This document shows positions 8,634 to 17,921 of a DNA stretch of 64,000 nt, in pieces. Source of the DNA: CBDCUC01 sp965222485 (GTDB lineage Bacteria; Pseudomonadota; Alphaproteobacteria; Rhizobiales; Hyphomicrobiaceae). The stretch lies in the NCBI GenBank assembly GCA_965222485.1, contig CBDCUC010000039.1, positions 496,001 to 560,000 on the forward strand, read 5' to 3'. Made by a program: the position numbers and the translations under genes. The notes under the pieces are model-generated. The model ran no database searches. It worked only from the letters and a program-made list of their open reading frames with translations, and had not been told where the DNA came from. How positions within the stretch are numbered: the stretch's first letter is position 1; each line of letters opens with the position of its first letter.

Positions 8634-9437
8634 TCAAGTTGATCCGGTGTCGCTGGAAAGAAGAACGCGTTCAAACGAGCCACCCTTGAAGTAATAAAAG
8701 GGCACCGCGGCCGGTCCCCAGCCCCCCTTGGACGCCCCCGAGCCGTCCGATACGGGTCTCTGTGCTAGCCAGGTGGAGGGATCGTCAGAGCCGCAAGGGT
8801 CACTCTCGCCCAATCTGTCGGCCAGGTCCTCGACCACCGCCCGTGTAATATTGGGCAGGTCCAGGCTGCGTACTTCGCGTAAATTGAACCAATCGATGTC
8901 GAGCAGCTCATCATCCAGTGGCGCTACGCTTTTTGCGATCTCGCCGGCATCGACAAAGAAGAAGCGCGTGTCGTATCGGCGCGGACGGCCAGGCGGCGTG
9001 ATTGCGCGGGCAAAGAACGTCAATCCCGTGAGCGATGGGACCACACCATGGGAGAAGAACGACGCCCAAACGTCATGATCGGATGTTGGCGCCAAGTCCC
9101 CATCTTGCGCACCAATCAGAACGCCTGCTTCTTCATATGTTTCGCGTATTGCTGCCAATGCTAGAGCGCGTGCGCGAGCGCGGCTGGCATGCCCCTTCAT
9201 ATCCAAGAGCAGCAGCTGCTGCTCATCCGGGCGAAGTTCGTTAGCGCTCGGCACTGTTCGGTCGATCCGATCAACGCCGCCACCTGGAAACACGTACTTG
9301 TTGGGTAGAAAAACCTGCTCCGGCCGTCGCCGACCCATGAGAATCCGCAATTCCCCGCTCGACCGATCCAGGACTACCAGTGTCGCCGCGTCTTTTGGTT
9401 TTGCGGACGTGGCTGCATTGGACGATTGGTCCGACAT
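8634..9437 (-). CDS. NUDIX hydrolase
   Basis: A 267-residue NUDIX-superfamily pyrophosphohydrolase. The Nudix box is split by an insertion: the GGGVDRID part near residue 52 and the AAIRETYEEAG part near residue 100, as in the NUDT19/NUDT7-like long forms that act on CoA derivatives or other nucleoside diphosphates linked to another moiety. The PNKYVFPGG strand precedes the box. The substrate cannot be deduced. It lies between DUF983 and rpmG, a conserved arrangement in Rhizobiales, and is probably co-transcribed with rnr and topA. Confidence 0.88.
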   Translation of the reverse strand: MSDQSSNAATSAKPKDAATLVVLDRSSGELRILMGRRRPEQVFLPNKYVFPGGGVDRIDRTVPSANELRPDEQQLLLLDMKGHASRARARALALAAIRETYEEAGVLIGAQDGDLAPTSDHDVWASFFSHGVVPSLTGLTFFARAITPPGRPRRYDTRFFFVDAGEIAKSVAPLDDELLDIDWFNLREVRSLDLPNITRAVVEDLADRLGESDPCGSDDPSTWLAQRPVSDGSGASKGGWGPAAVPFYYFKGGSFERVLLSSDTGST

Positions 9438-9471
9438 AACCGCCTCTCAGGCATCCGGCACGGCGCGACGC

Positions 9472-9948
9472 TTACCTGTCGGCGCGTAGTGGCGTCGCAA
9501 GCCCGTGGTCCTCGGCTTCATCCTCGCCGCCAAAGCCGTGCATGCGAAGTGCCCACTGCAGCCCGATGAGCGCACCTTTGATGCGCGGCAATAGCAACAG
9601 GCTCATTAACAGCAGAAGTGGCCCCCAGATCACCGTGTGCAACCAGAACGGTGGCGCGTACGCCTGCTCCAGCGTCATGACGCCGGCCACGATTACGTGG
9701 CCTGTGATGAGCATTGTGAAGTAGGGTGGCGCATCGTCCGCGCGCTGGTGGTGAAGCGCCTCGCCGCAGGATCGGCAATCCGGTTCAACCTTGAGGTAAT
9801 GGCCATAAAGTGCGCCATGACCGCATGCCGGGCAGGTCTGACGTGCACCTCTCAGGATGGCGGTTTGGACACAACGTTCCGGCGCGCTCGTCCCCTTATG
9901 GCCCTCAACAACCGGTGAGGACACGGGTTTTTCGATTTCTATGCTCAT
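9472..9948 (-). CDS. DUF983 zinc-ribbon membrane protein
   Basis: A 158-residue DUF983 protein. Two CxxC pairs, CPACGHGALYGHYLKVEPDC and CRSCG, form a probable zinc ribbon. They are followed by the family motif RADDAPPYFTM and two hydrophobic segments (TMLITGHVIVAGVMTLEQAY and LHTVIWGPLLLLMSLLLLP), so the protein is likely an inner-membrane protein with a cytoplasmic ribbon. The function is unknown. I chose the ATG at 9948 (AAGG upstream); a GTG at 10041 would add 31 residues and nearly touch rnr. It sits between rnr and the NUDIX gene. Confidence 0.82.
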   Translation of the reverse strand: MSIEIEKPVSSPVVEGHKGTSAPERCVQTAILRGARQTCPACGHGALYGHYLKVEPDCRSCGEALHHQRADDAPPYFTMLITGHVIVAGVMTLEQAYAPPFWLHTVIWGPLLLLMSLLLLPRIKGALIGLQWALRMHGFGGEDEAEDHGLATPLRADR

Positions 9949-10065
9949 ACCGCAATTGGCCTTAATCGGCGCCACGGCGTCAAGCTCCAAAACGCCGCGG
10001 ACACATCTTTTGACCGCACCGTCTGTAAGCAGCCGTTGCACCTGCCCCTTTTGCTCATTTTTGTG

Positions 10066-12483
10066 TCAGCGCCTCCTGCCGCGGCCGACGTTCCGGCCCG
10101 AGGTACGGCCGGTGCGGCGGCCTTTCAGGCCTCTGATGCTCTTGAGCAATTTGGTGTCGACATGTCGCGGAGCAGTGAGCATTTCAAAGCGTAGTGCTCC
10201 AGCCGTCGCGATCGCCTCCACGAGGCGGACGTCCACTTTATCACCCAGGTGATAACCCCGCTGCGACCTCTGCCCGATCAATGCGTGATAGCCCTCTGCG
10301 TGGATGAAGAAGTCATCGTCCAACGACGACACAGGCACGAAACCGTCCGCACCGGTGTCTTTCAGGCGAACGAACAAACCCGCTCTCGTGACGCCGGCAA
10401 TTGTCGCCTGAAACTCCGCACCGACCCGATCGGCAAGGTGCGTGGCAATGAGGCGGTCAATTGTTTCGCGTTCAGCAGCCATCGCGCGCCGTTCGGCATC
10501 GGAAATCGCTTGGCACACTTTGGCTAGGTCTTCTTGGTCGCCGCTCTTAGGTCGTTGCGCTTTTTCCTGTCCGTTCGAAGACGCCGTGGCACGGGTTTTT
10601 TTCTCTGCCGCCGCGCCACCGCGCCCAAGCCCGTACGCGCCAATGAGCCCGCGATGCACGAGCAGATCGGCATAGCGCCGGATGGGTGACGTGAAGTGCG
10701 CGTATCGTTTTAAGTTAAGCCCGAAGTGGCCGATGTTAGCCGGGTTGTATTCCGCCTGTGCTTGCGCGCGCAGCACAACCTCGCTCACAAGGTCAGGCAC
10801 GGGCAACTCTTGCGCCTGTTTGAGGATGTGATTGAACGCAGCCGGTTTCAAGCTGCCTTGTGCCGGCAGCTTCAGGTCCAGCGTCTGCAAAAAATCACGC
10901 AGCGACTTCAGTTTTTCTTTCGAGGGTGCATCATGCACCCGGTAAACGACCGGTTTCCCCTTTGCCTCTAAGAGCTCTGCGGCCGCAACATTCGCTTGAA
11001 TCATAAATTCTTCGATCAGGCGGTGCGCTTCCAATCGTTCCGGAATGACAATGCGTGCCACACGCCCTTGGTCATCGAGCAGTATGCGGCGCTCCGGCAG
11101 ATCGAGGTTAAGAGGTTCGCGTTTTGCGCGTGCTTTGCACATGGCCCCGTATGCCGACCAGAGAGGACGCAAGACCGTATCCATGAGCGGTTCGCACTTT
11201 TCAGAAGGGCGCCCATCGATGGCAGCCTGTGCCTCCTGGTAGCTGAGCTTTGCCACCGACCGCATCACAGCCCGCATCAGCGTCTGTCCACGCTTTTCGC
11301 CACGGGCGTCGAAGACCATGCGAATGGCGAGGCACGGCCGGTCTTCCAGCTCACGAAGCGAACACAGATTATTCGACAGGGTCTCGGGAAGCATAGGAAC
11401 GACCCGGTCGGGGAAATAGACCGAGTTGCCGCGCAGCCGCGCCTCGCGATCAAGAGAACTGCCGGGCAAAACGTAGTGTGCAACATCGGCAATAGCCACG
11501 ATGACGACAAACCCGCCGGCATTCTTTTTGTCTGTGTCGGGTGCGGCATAGACAGCGTCGTCGTGGTCACGTGCGTCCTGTGGATCGATGGTCACCAGCG
11601 GCAGCTGGGTAAGATCGCTGCGTGACGCCAGTTCCGGCGTTGGAAGGCCTTCTGCTTCGGTCAGCACGCTTTCGGGAAAGTCGTCCGGCAGACCATGCGC
11701 GTGCACCGCGATGAGACTGATACGGCGTTGATCGTCAGGGTTGCCCAGGCTTTCCAGAACTTGAGCTTGCGGATTGGAAAAGCGCCCCTTGCGGGCGAGG
11801 TCGAAACGGACAAGATCCCCATCCTTGGCGTTACCGGCATCGCTGTCCTGCACTGTCCAGGCGCGCAGTGACTTGCGGTCGACCGGTTCAATCGTGCCGC
11901 CGCGGCCGCGCGCATGCGCTCTGAATATACCGATAAGGCGTCGCTTCTGCCGCGGCAATCTTTTGATCGGAGTGGCTTCGAAACCCGCACCGTCTGCGCT
12001 CGGCTCTTCGAGTTTTGCGATATGTGCAAGCACCTTGTCGCCAATCGAAATGTTGGCCAATGCTTCGCCGCGCCCTGTTGCGCTCTCGTGTACGACGATA
12101 ATGGGCCGCTCCCCGTCCGCGTCGTCCCAAATGTTGGGGCGCGCAACGAGGTCTCCGTCGCTGTCCCGGCCGGTGATGTCGACAACGGCGACCGGTGGCA
12201 GCCCGCCTTTTTCGCGCAAGCCCTTGCGGTTTCCGGCCAAGAGGCCCTCTTCGGCCATTTCTGCGAGCAGGGCTTTCAGCTCTTTGCGTGCGTTGCCTTT
12301 GATGGCGAACGCGCGCGCGATTTCGCGTTTGCCGACGCGTTCCTGGGCGCCTGCGATAAAATTCAGTATGTCATCTTTACTTGGAAGCCCACCGTCCGAC
12401 GGCTCCGATGCCCTTCCTGCGGGGCGATCGCGGCGTCCAGCGCTAGACCTGGCTGTTCGCGGCTTTTTTGGTTTTCGCGCCAC
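10066..12483 (-). CDS. rnr: Ribonuclease R
   Basis: An 805-residue 3'-5' exoribonuclease of the RNB family. Order seen: a basic N-terminus, a winged-helix region (KDDILNFIAGAQERVGKREIARAF), cold-shock domains, the catalytic RNB domain with the aspartate cluster TIDPQDARDHDDAVY (about residue 295), an S1 domain near residues 690-770 (GAEFQATIAGVTRAGLFVRL) and a basic C-terminal tail ending RTGRTSGRNVGRGRRR. It degrades structured RNA and is involved in tmRNA-linked quality control. Its start lies 12 bases downstream of the topA stop, so the two are co-transcribed. Confidence 0.96.
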   Translation of the reverse strand: MARKPKKPRTARSSAGRRDRPAGRASEPSDGGLPSKDDILNFIAGAQERVGKREIARAFAIKGNARKELKALLAEMAEEGLLAGNRKGLREKGGLPPVAVVDITGRDSDGDLVARPNIWDDADGERPIIVVHESATGRGEALANISIGDKVLAHIAKLEEPSADGAGFEATPIKRLPRQKRRLIGIFRAHARGRGGTIEPVDRKSLRAWTVQDSDAGNAKDGDLVRFDLARKGRFSNPQAQVLESLGNPDDQRRISLIAVHAHGLPDDFPESVLTEAEGLPTPELASRSDLTQLPLVTIDPQDARDHDDAVYAAPDTDKKNAGGFVVIVAIADVAHYVLPGSSLDREARLRGNSVYFPDRVVPMLPETLSNNLCSLRELEDRPCLAIRMVFDARGEKRGQTLMRAVMRSVAKLSYQEAQAAIDGRPSEKCEPLMDTVLRPLWSAYGAMCKARAKREPLNLDLPERRILLDDQGRVARIVIPERLEAHRLIEEFMIQANVAAAELLEAKGKPVVYRVHDAPSKEKLKSLRDFLQTLDLKLPAQGSLKPAAFNHILKQAQELPVPDLVSEVVLRAQAQAEYNPANIGHFGLNLKRYAHFTSPIRRYADLLVHRGLIGAYGLGRGGAAAEKKTRATASSNGQEKAQRPKSGDQEDLAKVCQAISDAERRAMAAERETIDRLIATHLADRVGAEFQATIAGVTRAGLFVRLKDTGADGFVPVSSLDDDFFIHAEGYHALIGQRSQRGYHLGDKVDVRLVEAIATAGALRFEMLTAPRHVDTKLLKSIRGLKGRRTGRTSGRNVGRGRRR

Positions 12484-12495
12484 AGCTAAAGCCTG

Positions 12496-15252
12496 CTAGC
12501 CATCGGCATCAGCGCCCGCGTTGGCAGTTTTCTTCTTTGCCGCAGTCTTGGCAGGTTTCTTTACCGCAGCTTTCTTTGCGGGCGCCTTCTTAGCCGCTGC
12601 TTTTTTAGCTGTGGTCTTTTTTGTTGCAGCCTTCTTTGCCGCCGCCTTCTTTGTTGCTTTCGTCGTTTTCTTTGCGGCCCGCTTGGGCGCTTTCGATCCC
12701 ATCTTCGCGATGCGCTCTGACAACAGCTGCAACGCGCGCTCCAAATCAACGTTCTCTGGTTCCAGGCCCTTCGGCAGCGAGGCATTGACTTTGTTGTGCG
12801 TAACATACGGCCCGTAGCGGCCCGAGAGAACTTCGATTTTTCCGCCGTCCGGGTGTTCGCCAAGATCCTTCAGAACAGTTGGCTTGGCACGCTGAAAACG
12901 CCCTTTCCCACCGCCGGCCAACTTTTCCGCCAGCACAGTGACAGCGCGATTGAGCCCGATGTCGAAGACATCCTGGATGCTCTCCACATTGGCATATGTT
13001 CCATCATGCAGAACAAATGGTCCGTAGCGACCGAGCCCGGCTGTGATTGGCTTGCCAGTTTCCGGATGCATGCCCACTTCGCGCGGAAGCGATAATAGCT
13101 TAAGCGCCAGTTCAAGTTCCACCGAGCCAGCATCTATACCCTTGGGAATGCTAGACCGTTTCGGTTTTTCCTCGCCGTTAGCCTCACCAAGTTGAACATA
13201 AGGACCAAACCGCCCTGTGCGCAGTGTCACAGGTTCACCGCTGTCGGGGTCGTGGCCAAGAACCTTCCCATCCGGTGAGGCAGCCGCATCGCCGTCCCCG
13301 TCCTGTTGTGAAAGCTGTCGCGTATAGCGGCAGTCGGGATAGTTGCCGCATCCAATGAATGCACCGTATCGCCCGCTGATTTTTAGGCTGAGGCGGCCAT
13401 CTGTGCACGCCGGGCAGGCGCGTGGATCGCCGCCGTCTTCTTTTACAGGGAAAATGTGAGGCCCAAGGATTTCGTTGAGTGCGTCCAGCACTTCCCCAAC
13501 ACGCAGGTCCTTGATTTCACCGACCGCCTTGCTGAAGTTGTCCCAAAAGTCACGCAAGACGTCCTTCCACTGAAGCTTGTCGTCGGAGATCAGGTCCAGC
13601 TGGTCTTCAAGATCGGCAGTGAAGTCATACTGGACGTATTTGGTGAAAAAGCTTGCTAGGAAGGCTGTGACCAACCGCCCCTTGTCCTCAGGGATGAGGC
13701 GCTTTTTGTCGAGGCGCACATAATCGCGATCACGCAATACGGCGAGCGTCGAAGCGTATGTCGATGGTCGGCCGATGCCCAACTCTTCCATGCGCTTGAC
13801 CAGCGTGGCCTCGGTAAAACGAGGTGGCGGCTCGGTGAAATGCTGCTTGGCCTGGATGGCGTCGCTTTCGCCTTCCGCGGCATGCTGCTGTAGTTGATCG
13901 CCTTTGCTTACTGCTGGCAGACGGCGACCATTCTCGTCCTGGTCATCATCTCGACCTTCCTCGTAAAGCTTGAGAAAGCCGTCGAACATGACAACAGTAC
14001 CGGTCGCACGCATCGTATAACTCTTGCCGTCACCGCCTTTGACGATGATGTCGGCAGATGTCTGCTCAAGTTCTGCCGATGCCATCTGGCTGGCGATTGC
14101 ACGCTTCCAGATGAGTTCGTAAAGCGCGGTTTGCTCCCGGTCGAGATGCCTGGACATGTCCTTGGGTAAGCGCGCAAAGTCCGTCGGACGTATGGCTTCG
14201 TGCGCTTCTTGTGCATTCTTCGCCTTGGTTTTGTACTCACGGATGAAAGGCGCCACGTAGCGCTTCGAGAACGATTTTTCAATTTGCTTGCGCACATCGG
14301 AAATCGCTTCTGGCGCCATCTGGACACCGTCGGTTCTCATATAAGTAATGAGCCCGACCGTTTCCCCGCCGATGTCGACGCCTTCGTAAAGACGTTGCGC
14401 CAACTGCATGGTGTGCTTTGCCGAAAACCCGAGTTTACGCGACGCCTCCTGCTGTAGGGTCGAGGTTGTGAATGGCGCGTATGGATTGCGGCGCGTGGAC
14501 CTGCTTTCCACGTTGTCGACCACGAACGATTGCCCGTCGATGGCGGTCTTGATGGCCAGCGCCGACGCCTCGTCCTTGATGTCCAGTTTTTTGAGAGTTT
14601 TGCCGTCGATTGCCACAAGCCGCGTGCGCACATCTTCGCCGCCAGCCGTTCGTAGCGCCGCTTCGATCGACCAGTATTCCTCACGCTGGAAGGCTTCGAT
14701 CTCCGCTTCGCGGTCACACACCAGCCTCAGGGCTACCGACTGCACCCGTCCAGCGGATCGAGAACCAGGCAATTTGCGCCACAGTACCGGAGAGAGCGTA
14801 AAGCCGACGAGGTAATCAAGTGCGCGCCGGGCGAGATAAGCTGAGACCAGCGGCGTATCGATGTGCCTGGGCTGCTCCAGCGCAGCCTGTATCGCCTGCT
14901 TGGTTACCGCATTAAATGCAACCCGCTCCACCGCTGTGCCCTTCTTCAGCGCCTTGCGCTTTTCCAGCACCTGCAAAATGTGCCAGGAAATAGCTTCGCC
15001 CTCGCGATCGGGGTCGGTAGCCAGGATGAGCTTGTCGGCGCCTTTTACGGCAGCTGAAATTTCCTTGAGAATTTTTTGGGACTTAGCGTCGACATCCCAG
15101 TGCATCGCAAAGTCGTTGTCGGGCTCCACTGAGCCGTCTTTGCTCGGCAAATCGCGCACGTGGCCGAACGACGCAATGACCTTGTAGCCGGAGCCCAGGT
15201 ATTTGTTGATGGTCTTGGCCTTAGCGGCCGATTCCACGATTACGACGTTCAT
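12496..15252 (-). CDS. topA: DNA topoisomerase I
   Basis: A 918-residue type IA topoisomerase that relaxes negative supercoils. It starts MNVVIVESAAKAKTINKYLG, the Toprim strand with the catalytic glutamate; DPDREGE follows, and the active-site tyrosine is in GLITYMRTDG (about residue 310). One clear C-terminal zinc finger is seen (CPACTDGRL ... GCGNYPDC), followed by several degenerate repeats with the pattern GRYGPYV or RFGPYV. The tail is an extended lysine/alanine repeat (KKAAAKK type) of about 55 residues that would bind DNA non-specifically. The family start at 15252 is preferred to an open frame reaching 15294. Confidence 0.97.
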   Translation of the reverse strand: MNVVIVESAAKAKTINKYLGSGYKVIASFGHVRDLPSKDGSVEPDNDFAMHWDVDAKSQKILKEISAAVKGADKLILATDPDREGEAISWHILQVLEKRKALKKGTAVERVAFNAVTKQAIQAALEQPRHIDTPLVSAYLARRALDYLVGFTLSPVLWRKLPGSRSAGRVQSVALRLVCDREAEIEAFQREEYWSIEAALRTAGGEDVRTRLVAIDGKTLKKLDIKDEASALAIKTAIDGQSFVVDNVESRSTRRNPYAPFTTSTLQQEASRKLGFSAKHTMQLAQRLYEGVDIGGETVGLITYMRTDGVQMAPEAISDVRKQIEKSFSKRYVAPFIREYKTKAKNAQEAHEAIRPTDFARLPKDMSRHLDREQTALYELIWKRAIASQMASAELEQTSADIIVKGGDGKSYTMRATGTVVMFDGFLKLYEEGRDDDQDENGRRLPAVSKGDQLQQHAAEGESDAIQAKQHFTEPPPRFTEATLVKRMEELGIGRPSTYASTLAVLRDRDYVRLDKKRLIPEDKGRLVTAFLASFFTKYVQYDFTADLEDQLDLISDDKLQWKDVLRDFWDNFSKAVGEIKDLRVGEVLDALNEILGPHIFPVKEDGGDPRACPACTDGRLSLKISGRYGAFIGCGNYPDCRYTRQLSQQDGDGDAAASPDGKVLGHDPDSGEPVTLRTGRFGPYVQLGEANGEEKPKRSSIPKGIDAGSVELELALKLLSLPREVGMHPETGKPITAGLGRYGPFVLHDGTYANVESIQDVFDIGLNRAVTVLAEKLAGGGKGRFQRAKPTVLKDLGEHPDGGKIEVLSGRYGPYVTHNKVNASLPKGLEPENVDLERALQLLSERIAKMGSKAPKRAAKKTTKATKKAAAKKAATKKTTAKKAAAKKAPAKKAAVKKPAKTAAKKKTANAGADADG

Positions 15253-15519
15253 TATTGACTTTCGGACTGATTTAAGGGTTTGATATATAGGCAAAAAGCG
15301 CCAGCACGACCCAAGAGCCTGCGCTTGATCGGAACAGGAGGCGAACCTAAACGCGGCCTATCCGAGCGGCGGGAAGATGGTTGATGAATGGGGCGCTGTC
15401 AAACTCGCCGGTGCACAACCTCCAGTTCGGGAAATCTTTTTATTGCAACCAAAAGAAATACAACTCATGATGATTGCAATTTATAGTTGCACATAATGAA
15501 AATTGTAGTGGAGGCTGCA

Positions 15520-15753
15520 TTGCCGGCCAAGAAAGACCCCTCCTACGATGCGACCGACGCTGGCGAACGCGGGCCACAGCGCGATGCGGCGGCGGCTCAC
15601 GCAAGCGAATTTAGCTCAGACTATTTCGAGTACATCGCGGACATGATCCTCGAACTCAAGTACATGGCGGACAAGGCCGGCGACCGCCGCCTGGCGGCCC
15701 AACTGGCGGCGGCGCACGTGACAGCCTGCCGCCACCGTGAGGGACAACTATAA
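15520..15753 (+). CDS. Small conserved hypothetical protein
   Basis: A 77-residue protein ending in a helical segment: DYFEYIADMILELKYMADKAGDRRLAAQL and AAAHVTACR. It resembles a small family of unknown function common in Bradyrhizobium and relatives, with a pattern like YIAxMxxELxxLAxxAGxxxLAxLLxLA; this is from memory and needs a search. The TTG at 15520 is favoured because TGGAGG lies 5 bases upstream; an ATG at 15496 in the same frame has no visible ribosome binding site. It lies alone between topA and dprA and is read opposite to both. Confidence 0.65.
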   Translation: MPAKKDPSYDATDAGERGPQRDAAAAHASEFSSDYFEYIADMILELKYMADKAGDRRLAAQLAAAHVTACRHREGQL

Positions 15754-15842
15754 TCCGTACAATGAATACTTATATACGATAGTCACGCGTCCAATGTGCG
15801 GTCCACGCAAAACGCACAGGCACACACATTCGACGACTGTCA

Positions 15843-17051
15843 CTATTGCTGGTCAGTGGGCTCACGAAGCGACACTAAGCCGTTGCCGTGCCGGTCGATC
15901 CGGCCGGCAAGATCCAGTTCGATCAACATCGCCCGCACGAGCTGAACTGGCAGCGATGACGCACGTACGAGCGCATCGAAGTCGACTGGCGCGGGCCCCA
16001 GCAGATTTATGAGGGCTTGTCGGGTTGAACCGTCAGCTTCCGCAGCCGCTAGGGGAGGCGGTGACGCGCTCGCAGGTGCAATGTCAGTTTGTGCAAGCTC
16101 GCGAAATTGACCGCTGCCAATCCCTGTCAAAGGCTGCAGGGTCTCAAGTACATCTTCGGGTTGCGTTGTCAAAATCGCACCCGACTTTAAAAGACTGTTC
16201 GTCCCTTCAGCTCGTGGATCGAGCGGGTGGCCGGGAACCGCGAAAACATCCCGGCCAAGCTCTCCGGCAAACCGCGCCGTTGTCAGGGTGCCGGATCGGC
16301 GAGCGGCTTCCATCACCAGGATACCCAGCGATACAGCCGCGATCAGCCGGTTGCGCCTTGGGAAGTCTTTGCCCCGCGGCTGGAACCCGCACGGCATCAT
16401 GCTGATCACCACGCCTTTTTCGGCGATCTCCTGATGCAAGTCGGCGTGCTCTGGCGGATAAACAATGTCGACACCCCCGGCGACAACAGCGATCGTTCCA
16501 CTGTCGAGCGACGCCCTGTGCGCTTCCCCATCGATCCCGCGCGCCAGACCCGAGCAAATTGTGAGGCCCGCCTGACCCAACTCATGCGCAAATTTTGCTG
16601 CAAGTTTAAGGCCTGCCGCGGATGCAAGCCGCGACCCGACAATTGCAACTGCGGGCTTTTGCAACAGGTCGTCCCGGCCGCGCACATAAATGAGCGGCGG
16701 CGGTGCATCTATCAGCGCGACGGCTCTTGGGTAGCCCGGTTCGATTGTAAATAAGGGCCGCGCGCCACAGCTCATGGCCGCCTCAAGCTCGATCTCCGCA
16801 TCGGCCTGCGAGCAGATCGAAATGCGGGCGCGCCTGCCCCCATTGCGTGCCAACTCCGGCAGGGCATCAAGCGCTTGTTGAGCTCCGCCAAATTGATTGA
16901 TGAGTTCGCAAAATGTAACTGAACCGACATTCTGTGAGCGCGCCAGACGTAGACACGCAAGACGTTGCTCATCATCGAGCGGGGCGACGGGTAGCGGCGG
17001 CGCCGTGAAAAGCGTTTCCCCATCAGAATGGGGCTCAGGTTTTTTCTCCAA
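15843..17051 (-). CDS. dprA: DNA-processing protein DprA (Smf)
   Basis: A 402-residue DprA, which binds incoming single-stranded DNA and loads RecA during natural transformation. The Rossmann-like core shows VAIVGSRLASAAG, CSGLARGIDGEAHRASL, GGVDIVYPPEHADL, PRGKDFPRRNRLIAAVS and EAARRSGTLTTARFA. The N-terminal part (LRLARSQNVGSVTFCELINQFG) is a helix-hairpin-helix-like domain, and the C-terminal 65 residues form the winged-helix domain seen in many DprA proteins. The gene overlaps plsY by 17 bases, indicating translational coupling. Confidence 0.95.
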   Translation of the reverse strand: MEKKPEPHSDGETLFTAPPLPVAPLDDEQRLACLRLARSQNVGSVTFCELINQFGGAQQALDALPELARNGGRRARISICSQADAEIELEAAMSCGARPLFTIEPGYPRAVALIDAPPPLIYVRGRDDLLQKPAVAIVGSRLASAAGLKLAAKFAHELGQAGLTICSGLARGIDGEAHRASLDSGTIAVVAGGVDIVYPPEHADLHQEIAEKGVVISMMPCGFQPRGKDFPRRNRLIAAVSLGILVMEAARRSGTLTTARFAGELGRDVFAVPGHPLDPRAEGTNSLLKSGAILTTQPEDVLETLQPLTGIGSGQFRELAQTDIAPASASPPPLAAAEADGSTRQALINLLGPAPVDFDALVRASSLPVQLVRAMLIELDLAGRIDRHGNGLVSLREPTDQQ

Positions 17052-17637
17052 TTTTGGGCTCCTCGCCCCGGCGTAACCGCTCGATGTTGGCGCGGTGCTT
17101 CAAAATCAATAACAGTGTCAGTACGCCGCAAACGACAGCAGCGCTAATCCGGCCTGACGCACCCAGTGCAAGCGGCGCGAGCGTGGCTGCAATGAGTGCC
17201 GACAACGAAGAATATCGCGTCGCGAATGCAACGGCGAGCCAGCACAGACAAACCATGACGGCTACTGGCCAGGAAATTCCAAATAGCACGCCGAGATAGG
17301 TGGCGACGCCCTTGCCGCCGCGAAACTGAAGCCAGACGGGAAAGATGTGACCTAGAAATGCTCCAAGGCCCGCAATCAGTGCAGCGGTCTCGCCGCCCCA
17401 GCTGGCAAAGAACAGAACTGGCAGTGTGCCCTTGAGCGCATCGAGCAGCAACGTGAGCGCAGCCAAAGATTTATTGCCGGTTCGCAACACATTGGTTGCA
17501 CCGATATTGCCAGAGCCAATATTTCTGATGTCGCCCAGACCGGACACGCGCGTCAGGATCAGTCCGAACGGTATAGAACCGGCCAGATAACCGACGATGA
17601 GTGGAACAAGAAGAGATGCGAGCAAGCCAACGTCCAA
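17035..17637 (-). CDS. plsY: Acyl-phosphate:glycerol-3-phosphate acyltransferase PlsY
   Basis: A 200-residue integral membrane enzyme that transfers an acyl group from acyl-phosphate to glycerol-3-phosphate, the first step of phospholipid synthesis. The three family motifs are visible: AGSIPFGLI, SGNIGATNVLR with the glycine-rich phosphate-binding loop, and FRGGKGVATYLG. Five or so hydrophobic segments cover the rest of the chain. Length and motif spacing match family norms. It is the first gene of the minus-strand plsY-dprA pair and overlaps dprA by 17 bases. Confidence 0.96.
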   Translation of the reverse strand: MDVGLLASLLVPLIVGYLAGSIPFGLILTRVSGLGDIRNIGSGNIGATNVLRTGNKSLAALTLLLDALKGTLPVLFFASWGGETAALIAGLGAFLGHIFPVWLQFRGGKGVATYLGVLFGISWPVAVMVCLCWLAVAFATRYSSLSALIAATLAPLALGASGRISAAVVCGVLTLLLILKHRANIERLRRGEEPKIGEKT

Positions 17638-17921
17638 TTCTGAAAGCCATCAGGTGGTTCTAAGCCCAACGCATGGGCCTCGCCGTTCAGGTGCGGTAGC
17701 CTCGAGGGTGTCCAGCGATGAAAGCGACCGCCCGTAAGCGTAGTGACACAATTGAAAGCCGGCAACCTCGCTGTCGCCCCCGGTTCGCCAACGTTGCAGG
17801 CGGCTGCGAGGGAAACGAATCTGATAGGTATCAACCTGCCCCGATCGGATTGGGCACCAGAGCAATGCCGGTAGGATTGTCGGCGGTACCGGACCGCCCT
17901 TGCAAGGTCGGACCAATCGCC